64,000 bases of DNA, taken from Hymenoscyphus infarciens. Taxonomy: Eukaryota > Ascomycota > Leotiomycetes > Helotiales > Helotiaceae. The position numbers were made by a program, and so were the translations under genes. The notes under the pieces are model-generated. The model made no database searches, was not told where the DNA came from, and worked only from the letters and a program-made list of their open reading frames with translations. Below, piece by piece: positions 1 to 12,466 of the stretch (within the stretch, counting starts at the first letter, position 1; each line of letters opens with the position of its first letter). Location of the stretch: NCBI GenBank assembly GCA_001414345.1, contig LLCB01000009.1, positions 186,001-250,000 of the forward strand. Direction: 5' to 3'.

Positions 1-846
1 TCGGCTTGCAGTCTTCTGCGGAAACCGGGGTATGTTCGCAGACTGGGCATGATGAGGGTAGTGTCGACTGGCCTAGATGTGATGTTAGCGGTTGTATGGT
101 AAATGTGAGCGACGGAGACGTACAAGTCTCACAGATGATCTGGTCGCAACAAGGTAGACGGAACGCGTTGACAGCCAGGCGACTGCATATGGCGCATCGC
201 AGTTTAATAGGGATTTCCTCTTGGGTCAGAGACCTGGACACAGGTTAGCAGACATATTGCACGCGCGATTGAGGTGTTCGTACTCAATGAGCTCGAGTTG
301 AGCAGCGGTTGCGTTAGAAGCCGACATGATTTTGGACAGCGGCGCAAACTGCTTCAAAAGAGGGGTTATTGCAGAAGACACAGGATGATTCTTCCATCGG
401 TGAAACGAAAGTTATAAGTAAGCTAGGCGGGAGGGAATCGGATGGAAGATGGATCAGGTGGGTAGAGCCATGCTGGAGGGGATTCACTTTCCTATTGATG
501 AAGAAGCTACCAGTCGTTTTCTGACGGGAATCTTTGGCAATCTGCCAAGGTTCAGGTTGCCTCCACTTTTAGTTACACGTGACAGTATCCCCTGTCACCT
601 CTTCGATGCGATCACTGAATGTATTGCAAATTGATGTTGCTATGCATGTTTATCGATTGGGAATAATTGTTAGTATTCTTTGTATAAATTCAAATTGGAG
701 TAAACAAACTCAAAGGTTGGTTTTGGTACGTACATGGGAAGTTGAGGCTTAGCTCCCAGCCATGGCGTGGCGTTTCTTGCATGACAGCTTCATCTTCTCC
801 GTATATATTCCACTTCAGAACCTCAGCACTTGTTTGTGCTCTGAAA
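1..846. other. Upstream intergenic stretch, no gene seen
   Basis: Only short, low-quality open frames occur here on both strands. None shows a recognisable domain or joins convincingly by introns. The last 100 bases hold the 5' leader of the hydrolase gene, including an in-frame ATG at 781 that could be an alternative start. Confidence 0.5.
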
Positions 847-2501
847 ATGATACTGGGACAGGTCTCCTGGTTTGATTGTCTCGTTTTTCTGATATTTCTC
901 GCTCCTCAATTGATTCTGAAAGTCGGCTTCTTTCCCACACTCTTCTGTGGACTTCGCGCTCTTCCCTTCTTGTGTAAATTTCACCAGGGAGATTTTAAAA
1001 CCCTTCTCGACTCAATTCGATATCATTTTCAAAGATAGTTCCAGGGAGCCTTTGCTAATGATTTTCTGCAGTAATAAAATTACCTGGTGGCTTCATTTAT
1101 GACCATTTCTACCTCAGCCCGGAGTACAGGTCACCATTCATCCAAAGAGCATCATGGTTTGAGGATATTATAATTAGATGCGTCCGATATGCATTTGCCT
1201 ACATTCCAGCGAAAATAGGACGGGTATTTTTCTCCAAGCCTGTAGCTTTACCTTTTTTGAGGTTTCGGATGCTGCGGCATGGATATTTTCGATCACCGAT
1301 TCATTGGCACGAGGTGATGGAGGTATGTTTGTCTCCCTTCTCATATCGAGTCAGTATTTACTGACGAGTAACAGCCGGACTTCAACGGTATCTGGATCAT
1401 CGAAGATGAATCTCGAAAACCCGATATTGTTATTTATTACGCCCATGGTGGGGGATTCTCTATGGGATCGAGCTACTTCTATCTCGAATTTCTCCTCGCT
1501 TGGCTTGGTGTTCTCAAATCATTTGGAGGTTTTCACAATCCCGCTATCCTGTCTCTTGAATACGCTCTAGTACCAGATAACTCTTACCCGTAAGTTCATA
1601 TGGTTATTCCGACACCCTTCTTTTCACAGATACAGGAAGCATGTATCTTCTTCGAGAATGTGTAGGAGAATCAAGAACTCCGTTTTCAAATTCTCCTAAC
1701 TTTTTTTGGAGACGATTTATGATTCTCCCAGATGGCAGGTAGCCCTTCATACCGTCTGTACTTCTTTCCCATTTCATAAAACCGGAGCATTCCGACATCC
1801 AGTTGCTAACTTTCATTTTTCCCTTCAGAACTCAGTTGCGTGAAGCATCCGCAGGATACAAATACGCCCTTACCAAAACCGAGGACTCTTCCAAAATATG
1901 CGTAGCAGGAGACAGCGCAGGAGGAACAATAATCCTAACCTTCCTCCTACATCTCGCAACCATTTCCGGCAAATCTATCTCACAACCAAATACATCCAAC
2001 TCACCCGACCAGCTCGACCAGCTCAACCACCGTCATAAAAAGGGGAACCAAACCTCCAACTATTCAACCACCCCCGGAATGGCCATCCTAATCTCCCCCT
2101 GGACAACACTTTCCTCCCCTCTAGATAAAATTACATCAAGCGACTACCTCAACCCCTCCATCCTTCACACCTACGCTTCCCTCTACGCTGGTCCGCAGAA
2201 TTCAGTTGACGACCCGCTAATCTCGCCGGGAAATTGTAAATCCATATCCCGGTGGCAGAAAGCCTGGCCTCAAAAGGGAATCTTTGTGATGTACGGTGCG
2301 GAAGAAGTGTTTGCACCAGAGATTCGGGGATTAGTGAAGTTGTGGGAGAAGGGTGGTCTGGAGGTGGGGTTTGAGGAAGAAGTCGGTGGCGTGCATGCTT
2401 GGCCTGTTGCGAGTGTATTTTTGAGTGGTACGGGGGAGAAGAGGTTGAGGGGTCTGAAGGTTATTGTTGGGGAGATCAGGGAGAGGATGGGTAGAAAGTA
2501 G
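847..2501 (+). CDS. Alpha/beta hydrolase (HSL-like, steryl acetyl hydrolase type), 4 exons
   Basis: Hand-built exons are 847-973, 1072-1322, 1375-1589 and 1829-2501. All phases agree and give 421 residues. The N-terminus has a hydrophobic segment (WFDCLVFLIFLAPQLILKVG) that may anchor the enzyme in a membrane. The oxyanion-hole motif HGGGF begins near residue 150. The nucleophile elbow GDSAGG puts the catalytic Ser near 227. The catalytic His is likely in GVHAWPV near 387. This is the hormone-sensitive-lipase-like hydrolase family, which cleaves carboxyl esters; the substrate cannot be told from sequence. The acid position reads YGAEEVF, so Glu may stand where Asp is usual. Introns are 98, 52 and 239 nt; the last is long for this window. 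The start could also be ATG 781, which adds 22 residues in the same frame. No neighbour suggests a pathway. Confidence 0.85.
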
Positions 2502-4100
2502 TGGGATGTATGTACTTTTTTTGTATGGTATACAGGCAAATTATTCTCAAGCATGCTTGCTACTAAGGGATGCTTCCCAGCGCGAGTAGGCAGTGTTTCT
2601 TTTTAACAAGCTTGGGACTTTCAAGGTTCCTTTCGGGGAGTTAGACTCTCCGTTGTCATAGTTTGTTTCGTACAAGATAGATGCCCTGGCCGACCAGTGC
2701 TTATTGATATTTGTGGCGATCAGTGCGAACATGGTAGTAGAGTATCCGCTGATTATCCCAAACTAAATTACACAATGTGCCAGCTAGCCTCGAATAATCA
2801 GCATTTAATTCAAGCCACTCGAAGATTATAAAGTAGAAAAGACCTACACCCCCTGGCGGATCGCTCCTGTGTCAAATAAGAACTGTGACAAAGCCTGGTT
2901 AGGCCTCTCCATCTAAAACCAGCAGTTGGGAGTACATCCCCTAGACTATTTATGTTCCGCCAAGCATCTAACACACTCAAGGAAGGCGCGTGTTCAACGT
3001 TTAACGTGTGCTATTGGCCCTGTCCAGAGGAGCACTATTCTAGTAGTTCTTCTTCAGTGTTCCAAATCTTCTGTCCATTTAAAGTAGTTTAGCCAGCAGC
3101 GTCTATCACGACTTCACGTGCGGGATATGGGGGGTCTAGGGGATAGTTCGATCTTGAATTTGTAGGCTTATTCCATACGAACAAGCACAGAAATTTGCGA
3201 TGCTGGACTCAACAAGTTCAAGAATAGGATAGGCAACTTATAATTTTCACGACCAAAGTCACGATTTTGACTGGCATGAATTGAGCTTTCCAGCGCCATA
3301 GAAAGCTAGGATATCCCAAGGGCATTCCCAAACAATCTTGATGAACCAGGCTTGCGAAACTGCTTTTTAAACAAGGAGGGAGCGGTCCAATGAGAGATAA
3401 TTTTCGTCATACTTCTCATCAAGAGGCACAACCACAAGAGACAAACGCCAAATATTAGCAAAAGATCAGTGTACTCTCCCTCTTCCGTCTCTAATACGTC
3501 TAACACCATATTACCACTCATCAGGAACTCGCTTTCCATTGAAAAGTCGTACGCTGATTGGGGACGAAGTGAAAGAGGTGCCTCTTAAGCGAGAAAGGGC
3601 ATACGCTGAAACTTCTGAATACAGAAAGGCACTAAGCTCTCTTGTCAAGACAAGTGTTTCAAAGAGAAAAAAGAAGTAAAACTTGGGAATAAGTACCATC
3701 GCAACTCATTCGACAGAATTCCATGTCTGAAGTTGTGTATGTACTTTTGGAGGGCATGAGCTTCGTCACACAGCTCCATTTGCTCTTGGGGGCCAATACG
3801 AGATGCACGTTGAAGTCACATCTTCCCCTCCTTCATGAATGCGTGGTTCTTACGAGGTTCCTATTGGTCAGTAGATCGTTTGTAAGTTTGAGGAATGGAG
3901 GAGAAAGATGCTCTCGCGATTTCCAAGTGGAGTCACTCTTACGCTCGTCATTGGACTGGATTAAAAGAGATGTGACTTGCAAATCATGACTGTTATGAAA
4001 ACCCATTATCCTTTTGCTGGGCCCCAAGCAATCATTTCAACATCTATTTCCTACCGAGTCTGGTCTGTCCCCATTCTGTATACCTCTGTTGTTTTTTTCA
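2502..4100. other. Intergenic, no supported gene
   Basis: Short ORFs occur on both strands (for example minus-strand frames around 3306-3699) but none carries a motif or extends across plausible introns. I see nothing to annotate. Confidence 0.5.
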
Positions 4101-4333
4101 GCCCCCAGCAACGATCTGCCATTAACCTCTCTTTGTGTACTGTACGTGCCACGTTTGGCTACCCTATGGAGATCCTGGAGGTATGTTTTGGCCATTGTGA
4201 GAAAATTATCAAATAAGCAGGCACCAAAAGTGACTGACGGCAAGCATGAAAAGAAAGATTTCAGGAGTAAACAACCTGTAGGCATATTTGATTAGCACAG
4301 TGAAGATCAAAAGAGAGGTTAAAGCGGCCTCAG

Positions 4334-4984
4334 TGAACTTACCTCACTTCTCAAGCCCGACCGCATCTCGCCTATTCCCGTCCCCACACGACAAGCTCTT
4401 TATCCTAAATTTTCCAAGTCGTTGCCCGATTCTCAACAAGTGTTCAAAACGACAGTCTCTCAATTCCTAGCCAAAGTTTCAGCAACCAACATTAAGCGAA
4501 TATTGTGGACCGGAGTCTTCGCTTACCACTCTTCAAAGCCCAAAATCTTCTTTTACTCCACAGTGAAGCATTGAGGAAGTGTTTGAGTTTCGAGATGGAA
4601 GAGTTGTTGTGCTTTCTCGCCGCATTTCGTCTCGTTATAGTGGAGAGTCATTGTTTTTGATGAATATCATGGTCTGCGAATCAATGCTCGAGAGGTTGGA
4701 AGCAATACTGGCTGGGAGGATATTCCCGAAGAATTCAAAGTGTCGAAGTGTAGTGATGCAACTATCTTGGAAATGTCCATTTTGAGGATGCAAGCTCCAA
4801 CTCAATTCCTCTTCTGATGATTCATTCAAGTGCCAACCTGGGAAGAATCAACACCGGAGGCTTTCATTCAAGAGCTCTCTTCCTCCAGATTATTCGGTCA
4901 CTTTTCGTCCATCCCATCTTGGCTTTGGAGAGGTGCCGTGATAGGGCAACTGGATAAATTCCAAGAAAAGCTAACGAAGGGCAG
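4334..4984 (+). pseudogene. Possible decayed coding region, family not recognised
   Basis: An open, coding-like frame runs from about 4334 to 4573 (about 80 codons, including NIKRILWTGVFAYHSSKPK). Coding-like stretches then continue in shifted frames. EVFEFRDGRVVVLSRR lies near 4575, VIVFDEYHGLRINAR near 4650, GWEDIPEEFKVSKCSDATIL near 4720, and a frame with STPEAFIQELSSSRLFGHF ends at a stop near 4986. Two consecutive stops fall near 4815, and joining the pieces needs frameshifts rather than clean introns. I do not recognise the family. It could be a broken gene or chance open frames in a moderately GC region. Confidence 0.25.
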
Positions 4985-4999
4985 TTGAATAGAGAAACG

Positions 5000-7900
5000 C
5001 AAGTTTGTTTGAAGCTTCGGGTTAGATCTCAACTTGATGATAGCACCCAAGAGCCCACCGACTTTGAGAAAGCAAGCTATCAACAAGTCGAAATTCTCAC
5101 TCTCGCCCAAACAAAGGGGGGATCCTCAGAATACCCATCCGCCAACAACGATCTCTCAACCGTCTTCGGCGAAACTAGGCTCCAAGTCACATCCCTCATT
5201 TACATCATTCGTCTCAATAATTAACAAGGATGAGCGCATTCCCAGCCTCGGAACCCGCCCCATTTCCCCCAAAAGCGGTCTCATCCAGTCACTTTCAACA
5301 ATACACAAACACTCGCCAAATTCATTGATGTAACTACACGAGTAAGTCGCCTGCATAAAATGTGAAAAATATGTTCAATTTCTGCAACTTGCAACCTATT
5401 ACGCATTCGAAAACAGGAAAGTAGGCATCCACAAAGATTGATAGAAAGACCGGAGACCAATTCCACAAATGGGGAAAGACAAATGGCTCACCGGGCATCA
5501 CAACGAAGCGAAGTGTTCACTTATTCAGATCCAGAACCGAAGTATACAACGCCTCAGCGAGCGGTCAAGCAGCTCCCTTCCCAAAAAAGCAAAAGTCATA
5601 CAAGGCACGGCTTACACTCCCATCTTCCCCGGTAAAACGTTCCCTGCGACCATGGAGAAAATTGAACAATGATAGCCCCGTAACGTCCCTATTCTCCATT
5701 TCCAAAACAAAACAAGACATTACGGAGATGCCAAAATCCGCGCCTCGGCGTTGAAATGATGGCACTTTGAAGTAGTACAAACAAGGCACTTCCGTCCCAA
5801 GTTAATGAGATGAGCACGCCCACACATCACAATTAGGCAATTATAAGCTTCTCAAGGGAGAGCCAGCAAATGAGAGGGTGTCAATCCAAAACGGCCGTCC
5901 TTCTAGACCACCGCGATTCCTGTGATCTTTACCCCTCACGTAGATCTTGTGTAACTTATGGCTCCAAGCAAAAACAACGCTAGGGTTTCCTAAGGCTGCA
6001 CCTCAACCCTTTCCGGTATATGCTGTCGCCTTTGGTGTATGTCAGCCGCTCTAAACGCCCACATTGACTGCTCATGTTTTCCACAAACCACGCCGGTCCC
6101 TGCAGCAGATTCGTACTGCGGCCCATCATATGCATGGCACGCCCTAAACGAAGCAGCCAGAGGGAAAAAAGAAGCTAGAATCTAGAATCCCAGACAACAC
6201 GTTCCCCATCAACACAGGGGAGACAGTTCCGAGTTCCCGGAGGAGAACAAAGACACACATCATTGACGGTATTTACCACGAAACAACCACACAGAAGGTG
6301 TAATGCCTCTACGCCCGCCATGTGCGCCTTCTTCTGTATGGCACTCGATCCGGAGAGCTTCAAGAATCGTGTTCTCTTACTTCCCGTCCTCTTGTCAACG
6401 CAATGTCGTCGTGGAAGAAATCTCTCTAGTGTCACCGCACCAAAACGCACCCGATATGACAGCTCCCCCAACACACGAGAGCGCAAAGTCTCCTTGGGGC
6501 ATCCAAGGAACCGAACTTCGGAGTCTGAACCTCGGTCCGGAAAGCCGTTTCCAACGTAGAAGCCGACTTACGGCTCGGAATTGTCACGAGAACGACGTTT
6601 TGCCTGACCCGAGGAGCCGCGGGCTCTGTAGACTCTGGTGCACAGATTGGTTCAAGTCATACTGAGTGAAAAGATCAGTAATCATCTTGTTGTCATGCGT
6701 CCAAGCTGATTTTGACGTTCCTTTGTTTTCTTAGATTGATATGCCCATTGTATCACTCACCGAGTTGTCGAGCTCGGAAGGCGGACTTTTGATCTTATAC
6801 TCTTTGTTTGTTTCATGCAAAAATTGTGTGTTGAAAATATTCTCGCATTGGCCAATGGTTGGTGGAATTGGGAAGAAACCCCAAGCATCTGAGTGGACTT
6901 ACACGTCAGTTTGCCCACAACCTACTATTCCTACCTCAAAAAGCCAAACAAATGGTGCTGTCATATCTCCGAATGATATCATCGCTCTGAACTGTCAATT
7001 GAGCCATGCAACTGTGCAATTGACATTTGGTATATCCGGCGCGGCTCACAGAAAAGAGGTGTACACTTCAAGCCACAATTACACACCACCCTCCATTGCA
7101 ACACCCCATGGAGTACGTTTACGAATTTACGAGTCATGCTTCTATGGATCTGCGCTGTGGGTTTGAAAATACCCAGAACCCATTTCTGTGTCTTTCCTCC
7201 CGTAGTCGCTACTCGGAGAGTTTCTGATTGCCCAAAACACTTCTTTCTTGTCGTCTTGATAAGTGAAGCTACTATCAACAACTTGTTTATATTGTATGTG
7301 CAAAATCACTGCCGAGCGGAAGGAGAATTTCAAGATTCCGCTCGGGCTGAAAATCCCAAAGAAAAGGATAGGCGTCATTTAATCCCCGAAAAAACTGCTT
7401 CAGTTTGATACCTGGAAAGAATCTCCATATTCGTCTGCCTTTGTTACCTCGACCTCATCAAATGTAAAGAATTCAAAGATGCAGTGCATTCATTTTGAAT
7501 CCAAACCCTAAAATACAACTCTTATTGGCCAAAACATATTGTAACAAGCCATAAAAGGTACACCTCATCTCATGTTGGACAAGCCATGCAAGAATCGACG
7601 ATCACCTGTTCTGGATTCGATCAGGGGAGTGGCTGTATATCTATATCATCGGGAATGTTGGCATGTTGGACAAATTCTGTCGATCGAGCGTTCTAGACTG
7701 AAATACCCTAGCAATCATGAGGGAGGGTGTAGTACTTCCTGGAGGAGAAAGTAACTCAGCAATACAGCTGGCCCCGCGAAACGGTCCAACAATCAAACTT
7801 CAGCAAAGAAAGTGGTCCGCATGTGTAGGTTAATCGTACAATTTAATTCTCCGCACGATCTAGGGGCGTACCAGATTCCTAAAGATGATATGTCCCAGAC

Positions 7901-8440
7901 GATCTCCGATTGACCCACCAAGTGACCAGAGCTTCGGGAAGCCTCATGGATTATTTGGAAATCCAAACGATGACACCAAAAGGCACGGTCGTGGCACAAC
8001 TCAAGTTTGGTCCCGGCACAAGTGCAACTGAGATTGAATTCTCCGCAAAGATAGCATAACCCGCCAAATACGATCCTGGGGAACCCATGATCCGCTCCAT
8101 CGGAAACGGCTGAGGCGTGGACGTAAGTGAGATCCCGATAATTTGACATGCTTCAAATGTGATAGATGTAGGCGAATACGTTCCCCCACAAAAAGCGCAT
8201 CGAACCTTATCGCGTTGTTGTACAAGGTCGCGCAAAGGTCCTGAACAGTTGAAGGAAGGAACTCTTTCCTCTTCCAACAGTAAATAGGGAATTCTTGCGG
8301 GCTGAGCGTGAGGAACTCAATGCGTAGAAAGGCCTAATTACGTTTGCGTAACACCTCTGAGCCTCTGTTGACGGAGTATTCCCAAGTTCATCGCACGGAG
8401 GTGTCAAGGTCCGAGGTGCGTTGTATGACAGAGGAAGCAG
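5000..8440. other. Intergenic, no supported gene
   Basis: Several 60-140 codon ORFs are present on both strands, for example 5034-5333, 6303-6665 and 6741-7166. None has a recognisable domain, a repeated family signature or consistent splice junctions. They are best read as chance frames or old remnants. Confidence 0.45.
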
Positions 8441-8443
8441 AAT

Positions 8444-8626
8444 CTAGACTTTCGTTCGCCAGGCATGAGGATGGGCTCCGTGGGTCGCCCCCAGGGAATC
8501 GTTCTCTTGCGCTCCTGATCCCGTGATAAACAAGAAGGTCATATAGACCATGATGACGACCAGACAGAGCGCGGTCACACAAGAGAGAATGATGAACAGG
8601 AGACCTTGACTCATTGTAAGAGCCAT
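8444..8626 (-). CDS. Possible 60-residue single-pass membrane peptide
   Basis: The frame starts with ATG at 8626 on the minus strand. It encodes a short polar start (MALTMSQ), then about 24 hydrophobic residues (GLLFIILSCVTALCLVVIMV and onward), then a polar tail. The composition is a clean membrane helix, but the frame is short and stands alone, with no neighbour or splice support. It could be chance. Function unknown. Confidence 0.22.
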   Translation of the reverse strand: MALTMSQGLLFIILSCVTALCLVVIMVYMTFLFITGSGAQENDSLGATHGAHPHAWRTKV

Positions 8627-8803
8627 TTTCGAAAGTCGGATGGGTGGGCAGGCGGATAGTAAAGATCCCTGCTTATGGTGTTAGGAATGTCGCAGTTTTT
8701 GAGGTGTACCTCTGACCTTGTGAGGTACCGGAAATGAAGAAACCAGGTACCGAGACGGAGCACAAACAAAATGTATGAGGATAGTGTGAAGTGCGACGAG
8801 AAA

Positions 8804-8817
8804 GGGGGGGGGGGGGG
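8804..8817. repeat. Poly-G tract (14 G)
   Basis: An uninterrupted run of 14 G residues lies in non-coding sequence. It is a candidate slippage site and its exact length may be uncertain. Confidence 0.8.
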
Positions 8818-8819
8818 AT

Positions 8820-11160
8820 GGTAATTTATGTTTTGCTTTCGTATTCAAATCCAGGTAGGTAAGTATACAATAATGTATTGAAGGAGAAATAAAGCAAGAA
8901 CAGGTAGGAAGGGCAACCTGAGGGAGCGAGGTGAGGAATTGACAGAGTAAACTTCTGGAGAAACTTCTGGAGAGGCTGTCGAAGAATTCTGGCTGGAGAC
9001 ATTGCTTCAAGGGAAAGAGCGTGTAGGTAATGAATTGGGCAAGACCAGTTGTTTAGGCAGGCACCATCAACATTGCCCGAACTTTCACGCCGAAAAACGT
9101 CCTGGGTACAGTATCTAGAACTCTGTATTCTGCAAACATTGCAACAATTTCGATTCCGCCATTAGAACTTATCCCACACAGAACCGCCCAACCCTCATGA
9201 CCTAGGTAGGGCCCATATCATGATATCGCAAAACACAAGCCTCCCTGGGCTAATGGTTTCATGGCGGAAGGTAGATGTCAATTCAGAGGGGACCTCTGCA
9301 AGTCAAACCCAATTTCGTGTAGCCAACTTCGTTCGTATTGAGGGTGTGTTGAAAAACAATATCGGACGATCAAAACAGGGGTTGGAGCTGTGAAGAGACG
9401 CTTTAGGAAACCCGACCTCGGGGGGAACGCCGAGGAATCGAAGCCCTCTTCATGCCACCAAATGAGACTTCGACTTCGCGAACCCCTCAATTGAAGTGTC
9501 GTTGCTTTTTACTCGGATAAGGGCACCTGTCAGCCCAAGTCCCTCGATCAGGCCCGATAACTGGCCGTTCTGGGCGGGATGACCTGCGGTCGGTCGGCTT
9601 CATAAGGGTTTTCAAAAAATGATACATCAACACTCGGCTCGTGCCTTCCACTTGAGAGGCCCAGAAGGGTTGCTTTGAGAGGTAAGGTATCGCCCACTCA
9701 GTCCCCCTGCTTCCAATCCTTCAAGCATGTTCTTCTGCAACTTCAAATCCGGCTCCAATTCCGAGATCCCGTTCCAGCGTGGGATGAAAATGCACGGTGA
9801 TCTTGGGAAGCTAAGTGAGAGATCTCAATTTGCCGTTCTGGGCCATGACGAAATCCCGTCGACAGTAATAGCCTCTCCTCTTCGCCATGCTATGTTGACT
9901 TCTCTTGACCGCAATTCGGTGTGGCTTCTCGGCAAGATCTTGAGGACGAGGGCTTCATAGATCCCGCCTGCTGCAATCTTACGGGATTAGTGCACAATGG
10001 TAAAGGACTGCCCCGTTCGTCAATAAGATGGCCTCGTGGGAAAGCCTACGTAGCGGTGCGGTGCTCGAGAACCCATCTGCAGGCGTTGTGCCTCACGATG
10101 ACATCCTGTTCCAGCGCCATGCCACAGCGGTAGGAACAACGCTGTACACAGATCAGGTCGTACTCGATACGTGGGAACACCTCCCCATCGGAGCACTGCA
10201 TCCCATGCCAGATCTTCTGCTGCTGAACCATAGCCTTGGGTTGCAGCGTTGCAGCAGCCAATTCGCGACTGCCTACCCTTCTGAGCGCTCTACACATGCC
10301 TCAAAGTCGAAACCTACCCAAGGCTCTAGGTTATGGTAGACAGAGGTATTGTTGAAGATGTGTCGAAGTCCTCGCTGCATGTCTTATGAAGTAATCCGTG
10401 CCAAGTCTGGTAAGCCAGGCAATTCATTCACGATGTCTGCTTTTCCAAGGCTTCCCGAACCTTCGACCCTATCTCGAGGCTCGATTCCAGGGTGATTGGC
10501 AGGCATCCACCCCTCCAAGTATAAAAATGGCCCTTTGGGCTGAAACGTATTTTTGTGCTTTTGCGAATGGCTTGCAACGTGCCACTCGGGGCACTTCCTC
10601 TATCTCAGTAGAGACAAGGAAGGACCCATTCAGAAAAAAAGCATTCAGAATCTTATCAATGTGACCTTCACAATGTGTGCCCCCAAAGTAGAAGAGGCTC
10701 AACCAGAGCAGAAATGTCCCGCTCTTTTGGTCAATGGTACTTCACCTCGTCTCACTTCCATCATTTCTCTCACAGGAAGTGCAAAGTGCCACTGGGATGT
10801 TTGTGTACCATCATTTCATCAAGGCTGTCGATCTCAGTACGCACCTTTGAGCGAAATAGGAAAGGGCAATTGAGATACAACTAATGAAGAGAAGTTGTGC
10901 CTCTTGAATCCAAGATATATAAAGGACTGCTTCAACCCAACTCTCAAGAAGCATCAACCAGCTTCCAAGTTCTCAATTCACAAGCCTGCAGCTCAAAAGC
11001 CGCCTTTAAAGCTTACAGCATTGTAAGTTCCTTGCCTCCAGTTAGTGTTTGTCCCCTGCAAGTTGGGATGAGAACTGACCAGGAAACTTAATCAGGTTAT
11101 AAAGGATCTCCCACTAGTCCACGCCATAGCACCTTGGAGAGGAGTCATATCCGACGAACC
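8820..11160. other. Intergenic, no supported gene
   Basis: Open frames at 9727-9960, 10028-10339, 10398-10664 and 10553-10873 were read in all frames. None shows a known motif. The part nearest 11214 is presumably the promoter and leader of the velvet gene. Confidence 0.45.
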
Positions 11161-11190
11161 ATTAGCCAACACTAGCCAACACTAGCCAAC
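11161..11190. repeat. Three tandem 10-mers in the velvet leader
   Basis: A 10-base unit ending TAGCCAAC occurs three times in a row, about 25 bases before the ATG of the velvet gene. It may be a cis-element cluster (CCAA-containing) or simple slippage. Confidence 0.7.
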
Positions 11191-11214
11191 AAGTTCCCAT
11201 CTGCTGATATCAAG

Positions 11215-11741
11215 ATGTTGAGCCTCGCTATCCACCCTCCTTCTCGCACCAGGCCAGGTGTGGCTTTAAGCATGCCTGTTGCCGCTAGACTCGCTACCGA
11301 ATACAACATCTTTGGGGAGCTTGCGCATATCTGGGCCGTTGCAACACTCATTCACAAGGATTCCGGGGAGACGCTTTATGACCAGTTGGGCGGGAGGGTC
11401 GCTGACTCGGCACATCCATTGCCTGACAATGGCTCGACCGACCGGGCCTACTTCTACTTCCCAGATTTGGTCATCCATGAACCTGGTCGTTACCGCATCC
11501 GAATTACTCTGATGCGAATGGACTACTCACAAGCTTCGTCGCCAGATGGTGTCGTGACCGTTTGCGAGTACGTCGATACCCACTCCATCACTGTCGAAAG
11601 CGGCGCCTCAACTCGTGTCAGGCCAAGTAAGTGATCCGAAATGGCGATTTGACTGCTCCCCGCTAACTGGGTACAGATGCACAGGAAAGGTCCTTCTTGC
11701 GTGTGTTGAGGGACGACGGCCAGCAGGTCCCTTCGTTTTGA
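11215..11741 (+). CDS. Short velvet-domain protein, 2 exons
   Basis: Exons are 11215-11626 and 11677-11741 with a 50-nt intron (GTAAGT..CAG, branch GCTAAC), giving 158 residues. The sequence follows the velvet fold order. An N-terminal strand with RTRPGVALSMPVAARL comes first. The core contains FYFPDLVIHEPGRYRIRITL, which matches the conserved velvet block with a phenylalanine-rich strand, Gly-x-Tyr-Arg and the following strand. The C-terminal block is ERSFLRVLRDDGQ followed by VP. Velvet proteins are fungal regulators that dimerise, enter the nucleus and bind DNA to couple development with secondary metabolism. This one is essentially a bare domain, with no PEST or long disordered tails as in VeA or VosA. 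I cannot assign it to VeA, VelB, VelC or VosA. The N-terminal RQQP-like motif is not evident, so it may be a divergent or shortened member. Confidence 0.8.
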
Positions 11742-12466
11742 GTTGACCGGAACATATGGGAGGTGCAAATGACATCCATGAATCTAATGATCCTTTGGGG
11801 TTTGGACGTAGACGGGAAGGATAATTATATCCAGGCGTTTCTGTTGATATGTTGTGTTAGTTTCTTTCTGATGATTTCTTGCATAACGCGTGGAATTGGG
11901 ATCATACCAGGCGCTACTCCTATTCCGTGATGGAAAGGAAAGGATTCATGGGAATGGATGGGAAAATAAAGGATACAGGGCAACGGGACCACGGCTTTCT
12001 TTCATTTTGATACTGGTTCGAATTTTGGCCGAATATAATTTGATTTACTTTGAACTCGCTCGTACACCGTGAAGGTGGTACACATTTATCGTAATGTTTC
12101 TTCTGGAATTTCGAATTGGGTTGCTTGGAAAAGATGTTTCTAACTGAGGATTGAGAGCCGAGTCGTCTTAGTAGATTGGTGGTTCTTGAAGTAAGATTCT
12201 ACTGCAAGAACTGTCTAGCATGCATCATGACTGTTTCGTTTGTTGGAGTAGGTAAAGAGGTGTTGTCTAGATAGCGCGGGAGGTAGAACTATTTAATGCG
12301 GGGATCGAGATCCTTCCCAAAGCTGGTAGCCAATCATAACCATCCAAAAGGCGGGGACACAAGGCTGAGAAGTCTGCAGATTCAGACCACTCATAGCAAT
12401 TGAGTCACACTCCACTGCAGCGCAGCCTTTTAAGAATCCCCCGCTCCCACCCCACCACATCTTTTC
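11742..12466. other. Intergenic between velvet and ArgRS genes
   Basis: Holds the 3' end of the velvet transcript and the promoter of the arginyl-tRNA synthetase gene. I saw no additional gene. Confidence 0.5.

Noticed and set aside
5034..5672. ORFs rich in Ser, Pro and Lys on the plus strand
   Set aside because: Composition-driven open frames without domains; not supported as genes.
9727..10873. Series of 70-106 codon ORFs on the plus strand
   Set aside because: No motifs, frames do not connect by plausible introns, and overlapping minus frames are equally open.
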